Source of the DNA: Pirellulaceae bacterium
GTDB lineage: Bacteria > Planctomycetota > Planctomycetia > Pirellulales > Pirellulaceae
Assembly (NCBI GenBank): GCA_026004795.1
Contig: BPJV01000006.1
Coordinates: 248,001 to 312,000 of the forward strand
Direction of reading: 5' to 3'
Length of the DNA: 64,000 nucleotides
A program made the position numbers and the translations under genes. This document shows positions 61,301 through 64,000 of this stretch, in pieces (positions within the stretch are counted from its first letter, which is position 1; each line of letters opens with the position of its first letter). The notes below the pieces were generated by a model, which was not told where the DNA came from, ran no database searches, and worked only from the letters and a program-made list of their open reading frames with translations.

Positions 61301-61525
61301 GGTGTGGGCGAACCGAGAACGTGGATCTGGCTCGATGGAGAATCGATCTGGCAGGCGCCAATTGGGGCCACTGCGGTGGGCTTGGAGCGCTGCGTACGCA
61401 TCACGATCCGCCGTGCGGCGATAGAACTCGCGCCGGCAGCCATTGGTGAGCAGGACCATTGGCAAAGCGCAGGCGACGATGAGTCGGCGATGAAATCTTC
61501 GTCGATGCTCGAGATTCGAGTCCAT
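58316..61525 (-). CDS. Large TolC-family outer-membrane efflux lipoprotein
   Basis: TolC-type proteins form outer-membrane trimeric channels for efflux. The 1069-residue protein is about twice the usual length. A lipoprotein signal is present (lipobox VLLTNGC, cysteine about residue 26). A 250-residue Pro/Ser-rich N-terminal extension follows, then the OEP-like helical repeats beginning near LENILELALINSREYQLQKEAL, where the beta-barrel strand segments (VVLTFNGTSGYSSNVSSELLVQLSQP) and the second repeat (FSFDDSTTQLSLAVDTPLNRRAERNNYRLALINYNVGLRNL) are visible. A long helical insertion (about residues 560-730) with coiled-coil character separates the halves. No membrane-fusion protein or transporter gene is adjacent. 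ATG 61525 is chosen because it gives the lipobox. Confidence 0.82.
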   Translation of the reverse strand: MDSNLEHRRRFHRRLIVACALPMVLLTNGCRREFYRRTADRDAYAALQAHRSGPNWRLPDRFSIEPDPRSRFAHTACLVDPCLPVPAPELYGYRLPMLVTRPATDRRLVTRDVKGADIVSLASGLAQPVVSGEAPGDSFAPGAKSGNSGDELSSRRAGAKRPGVQPVVASGQLSASPGSTPLVDSHGERRESQTQRQRGRHAPARLASTLKLSEPPAADELPSPPDVAPPGQFPGQEEPVDPIDEMLSNYGQELVLQIPPIPADAWESLPPQCLRRMLEFEHIREEYQRSFHRPFDPQLLDPAQRVTLENILELALINSREYQLQKEALYRAALRLTFQQFNFDLRFFSRGNGSDTNYTHLRAGGTEVNTLGVPTNLGITRSLYTAGQLVGRFANDVVLTFNGTSGYSSNVSSELLVQLSQPVMQRDIQFEPLTQAERDVVYAARNFVRYRKTLFRDLAVQYYNLLLSYRSIAINTQDYFSNLGGFLRAEAMYAADRIPRFQVDQFEQNALRSRGNLIDACNALERNLDRLKFTLGLPPETPLNLDLSELEDLTTGDEATVVREQIRRTREYTRQQIENEDPSVAIPAAAELARRMLSLLEVRRRLGIEEPALHEETRLTVARFEAEDKRIEARNNAAVLRQAFGDAEVLPAQLFLRNEAILRANLAAISRELRLLRMLEQQAGEGTGVGNTSEVPAFASLFDRWKQLVAQTDALAQRQRALPNETKADELPGLIDEAEMLLAECEALERRCLQALEQSGVVLASDGPQWLNAAAELVAISEELPFNEPIGLPQLDLDVDAAMVTALVQRLDLMNVRGELADAWRQIKYAADALRSVIDIEASQSIRTPSLGNRPFDFSFDDSTTQLSLAVDTPLNRRAERNNYRLALINYNVGLRNLMQAEDQIKLDIRNDIRSLELDRNQYEIAIASAALAYERVASTRLQLATGQGNITARDFLEAQQAYTQSLSAVAQQHIGFILDRIRFFLDLEQLQVDQFNYWPELRNEEYPMIPNADFPAVNPDGYGRLPPGPWYSHRLRHMERVPSGQVKVFPSGDIDSSVMPAAEQATAE

Positions 61526-62065
61526 CCTTCTTGCCTTACCCTGGTTCGAACTAGCAATGGCAACGGCACCAAGAGAGGGGGCATCTCCTGCCTGACACGT
61601 CGGGCCACAAAAAAATCGTCTCGAATTTAGAGTTCCTACCAGCCAACAAGTCCTGCCCGTCCACCGGCAATATCGAAGCATTTATTCACACAAAAGGCGT
61701 CACGAGAGGCACTCGGCACAAACGAGGCTTTGATCCGCGGGGCTCAGCAGGGGGAGGGTACGCCGGATTTGATGGTCCTGAGGATTACATCGGTAAAATC
61801 GGCGCATAATTCCTCATTGCTTAGCGTCTTTTAACGATAGAGCGTTTTCTTGCTTGGGAAGTTGTAGGCGTCGGAGGTGCGGCATACCATTGCTCTGCTA
61901 TGCAGTGCGCAGGCGTGAGCGACGAGCATGCTCGTGGCAAAGGACGCCTCGACTTCCCGGAACGCGATCACGACCTTTCAGGCTTTGGCGACCATGCTGA
62001 GCTCCATGTCAGCAGCCAGGTTGTCGGGGCTTTTCATTTCACGAGAGAAGCGAATCGAAGAAATC
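61526..62065. other. Divergent intergenic region, TolC-like and desaturase promoters
   Basis: This 540-bp gap must hold promoters for the divergent TolC-like gene and the desaturase. An AT-rich segment at about 61790-61830 (GTAAAATCGGCGCATAATTCC) is a possible plus-strand -10 region. An upstream in-frame extension of the desaturase (from 61928) is present but is not family-like. Confidence 0.35.
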
Positions 62066-63094
62066 ATGGTAGAGAAGCGAACACGCCGGTCATCGCGGCA
62101 AAAACATTATCGGCAGGCCACACCGGCAGTCAGCGGGGTTACCCAAGCGGCTGACGAACGCGAGGTAAGGAACTTGTTGAGTGGGGGCATGGCCAAGGAG
62201 GCAGCGAGTGCTCTGAAATGGCCTAGTGGCAAGAAGCAAACAGCGCATGCCAACAACATCAACTGGATGGCCGCTGCGTGGTTGGTGGTAATCCATTTGG
62301 GGGCGTTGGCGGCGCCCTGGACGTTCACCTGGTCGGGACTCCTGTTGGTCGTGGTGCTGCACTGGTTGTGTGGTGGCATCGGCATTTGCTTGGGGTACCA
62401 CCGCATGCTCACTCACGGCAGTTTTGCGACCTTTCGCTGGATGCGGCGACTGATTGCATCGATCGGCTGCTTGGCCGGTGAAGGCCCACCGTTGATGTGG
62501 GTCGCCAATCATCGGTTGCATCATGCGCGCAGTGACCAGGAAGGCGACCCGCATTCGCCGCACGAGGGCGCATGGTGGAGCCACGCGTTTTGGCTGGCAT
62601 TCAAAGTGGGTGGTAAGAACCCTCAAGAGTATTACCGACGCTGGGCTCCGGACCTTTACCAAGACCGCTTCATGCGGCACTTGGATTGGAGTTTCGTCCC
62701 CCTGAATATTGTGCTGGGGTTGGCGATTACCGGAGCCGGTTATGCCATTGGCGGGTGGCCGCTGGCCCTCTCTTGGCTGGTTTGGGGAGTCTTCGTGCGG
62801 ATGGTTTTCGTGCTTCACTCCACATGGTTTGTGAATTCGGCGAGCCACATGTGGGGCTATCGCAACTATGAGACGCGTGACGATAGCCGCAACAACTGGT
62901 GGGTCGCCCTGCTGACCTATGGTGAAGGCTGGCACAACAACCACCATGCTCATCCACGAATGGCCAAGCATGGTCACCAATGGTGGGAATTCGACATCAC
63001 GTTCTGGACCATTCGGCTGATGCAGCGACTGGGGCTGGTATGGGATGTAGTCGATTACCGCAAGCGGAGCGAGCAGGAAAGTCGCGCGGCGTAG
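62066..63094 (+). CDS. Acyl-CoA delta-9-type fatty acid desaturase
   Basis: A membrane di-iron desaturase that introduces a double bond into acyl chains. The protein shows all three histidine boxes: HRMLTH near residue 113, HRLHH near 150, and HNNHH near 290, separated by membrane segments (AAAWLVVIHLGALAAPW, LLLVVVLHWLCGGIGI, LSWLVWGVFVRMVFVL). The order is that of stearoyl-CoA desaturases/DesC-type enzymes. The hydrophilic N-terminus before residue 66 has no similarity; the start could also be ATG 62189 (GGGGGC upstream), which gives MAKEAASALKW. At 62066 the product is 342 aa. No partner gene is visible. Confidence 0.9.
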   Translation: MVEKRTRRSSRQKHYRQATPAVSGVTQAADEREVRNLLSGGMAKEAASALKWPSGKKQTAHANNINWMAAAWLVVIHLGALAAPWTFTWSGLLLVVVLHWLCGGIGICLGYHRMLTHGSFATFRWMRRLIASIGCLAGEGPPLMWVANHRLHHARSDQEGDPHSPHEGAWWSHAFWLAFKVGGKNPQEYYRRWAPDLYQDRFMRHLDWSFVPLNIVLGLAITGAGYAIGGWPLALSWLVWGVFVRMVFVLHSTWFVNSASHMWGYRNYETRDDSRNNWWVALLTYGEGWHNNHHAHPRMAKHGHQWWEFDITFWTIRLMQRLGLVWDVVDYRKRSEQESRAA

Positions 63095-63885
63095 TTCATG
63101 ACGGCATGCAGGCGGCTCTCCGTCATCCTCACCGGGCCGCTCCGCGAAACAGTGTTCCGGAGTGGCCATCATCTTTATTTACCAGGAGCCCATGCCTCGC
63201 TACGAAAGCGTTGCGGGATGCATGGCCGTTACGTCGTATTGCCATAGCGGCGGTGATGAAGCGGCGGTGAATTAGCCGGGAATGCAGGCTTCAGTCCACA
63301 ATGCGCCGCCGATTCTCGGGAGGCACTTGACAGGTGCGGTAGAATCCTGCGTACCAACTGTTCAGCGACGACCAGTCGACCGACGAGAACGTTCGCTGGC
63401 TTCGTGGTGCCTGGCGTTTCGTGGGCCGGCCGTACCAGCCACCTGATGCGGCGTGGTGGTAACGTTTTGCGGCTCGGCGGCGCTGTCGTGGTTTTTATTG
63501 CAGATATGCTAGCAAGCTTAATGCGCACTTTTGCCCCCTTGCGTCGCCCGTAGGGACACCACGATACCGCTGCCGCAGAACCCCAGAAGAAAGCTCGATG
63601 GTGACGTCACAGGGACTACCAACGGTCTAGCTTTCCTAGGCATTCGCACTGTTTTTTCGATTGTTCGGTGGCGCGCTCAATCCTCGAAAAATTCCAGCTT
63701 TTTTCTTGACTTGGGGGCTTGACCATGAATAATCGTGGCGTGGATTCGTTCCCATAATCTCGCATCGATCATGCGAACAGATTTATCACATTTGTTGTCT
63801 TAGTGAATAAGAACTTATAGATCGGTAGGGTACACGGCCCGATTGGCGGCCGAGATCAGGTCATCTCAGAAGTGAGGGCACATTC
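63095..63885. other. Long intergenic region before the terminal gene
   Basis: This 791-bp gap holds no gene that I can support. Open frames are short and Arg-rich. From 63690 the base composition becomes AT-rich and contains a good promoter candidate (listed separately). No tRNA or known RNA family was seen on either strand. Confidence 0.4.
63706..63733 (+). promoter_or_regulatory. Sigma-70-type promoter of the terminal gene
   Basis: TTGACT (63706-63711), a 16-base spacer, and AATAAT (63728-63733) form the best consensus-like promoter of the window. It would produce a 5' leader of about 145 bases before the ATG at 63886. A second candidate (TTGTTG about 63792, then TATAGA) lies within that leader. 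Confidence 0.6.
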
Positions 63886-64000
63886 ATGAGTGATGTATGT
63901 AAGAATGTTTTTGAAGCCATCCTCAAGTACGGTCACGACGAGGACTTTGATCCTCAAGTGACCGAGGACTTTCTGCCGACCGACGCGCCGGCCGGTTCTC
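63886..64000 (+). CDS. Hypothetical protein, 5' part only (runs off window)
   Basis: Only the first 38 residues are visible: MSDVCKNVFEAILKYGH, then an acidic stretch (DEDFDPQVTEDFLPTD). GAGGG lies about 10 nt before ATG 63886, and a consensus-like promoter lies 150 bases upstream, so the start is credible. Too short to identify a family. Confidence 0.6.
   Translation, partial: MSDVCKNVFEAILKYGHDEDFDPQVTEDFLPTDAPAGS

Noticed and set aside
1-64000. CRISPR arrays, insertion sequences or integrated phage
   Set aside because: No spaced identical repeats, transposase, integrase or phage structural gene was seen in the window.

Overview
The window looks like a chromosomal segment of a GC-rich planctomycete, most likely of the Pirellula/Thermogutta lineage. 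This rests on the gene types present: two secreted sulfatases beside an arylsulfate sulfotransferase, a DUF1573 protein, a short ProS-type prolyl-tRNA synthetase, a DUF4416 protein, a phosphatase-like/multihaem cytochrome fusion, and many lipoproteins, together with weak or absent Shine-Dalgarno sites at some genes. The phylum is an inference from family content, since no rRNA is present. I found no tRNA, rRNA, CRISPR array, insertion sequence or prophage gene. The segment reads as core chromosome.

Layout. 1-9.3 kb: rpsJ (cut by the window edge) and clpS on the minus strand, then plus-strand M20 dipeptidase, serS, and a tight run of cyclophilin, iron-type binding lipoprotein, trpF and rlmN. 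9.6-19.3 kb: a minus-strand sulfur-ester/carbohydrate block of two sulfatases, an arylsulfate sulfotransferase and a 1380-residue secreted protein. 19.7-26.5 kb: two small hypothetical genes, hemG and a pterin dehydratase (overlapping), then plus-strand SPFH-CesT-like fusion, an RlmI-type methyltransferase and a secreted glycoside hydrolase. 27-30.2 kb: the classic rpsB-tsf-pyrH-frr translation cluster, with a strong terminator-like hairpin between tsf and pyrH. 30.7-36.2 kb: amt, a tetrahaem cytochrome fused to a degenerate phosphoesterase, and a DUF1573 protein. 36.2-42.1 kb: a minus-strand operon proS, DUF4416, WecA/MraY-type transferase and O-antigen-ligase-like protein.

42.5-53.4 kb holds one continuous plus-strand secretion locus of type II secretion/type IV pilus type: pseudopilins G, H, I, J and K, a PilM-PilN (GspL-like) fusion, a PilO/GspM-like protein, a secretin, an atypical receiver-domain protein, the GspE ATPase, GspF and a second GspG. 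No prepilin peptidase and no GspC is seen here.

53.5-54.8 kb holds the most interesting regulatory element. A 28-codon ORF with six Phe/Tyr codons inside ten overlaps a hairpin, and is followed by a rho-independent terminator and a mutually exclusive antiterminator pairing, all directly upstream of a Phe/Tyr-type DAHP synthase (aroF). This has every element of a classical ribosome-mediated attenuator. The next gene, a cupredoxin-like lipoprotein, has a putative promoter and a structured (three-way-junction-like) leader. The window ends with panB, a secreted hypothetical protein, a double-length TolC-family lipoprotein, a delta-9-type desaturase, a long intergenic region with a good promoter candidate, and the start of a gene that runs off the edge.
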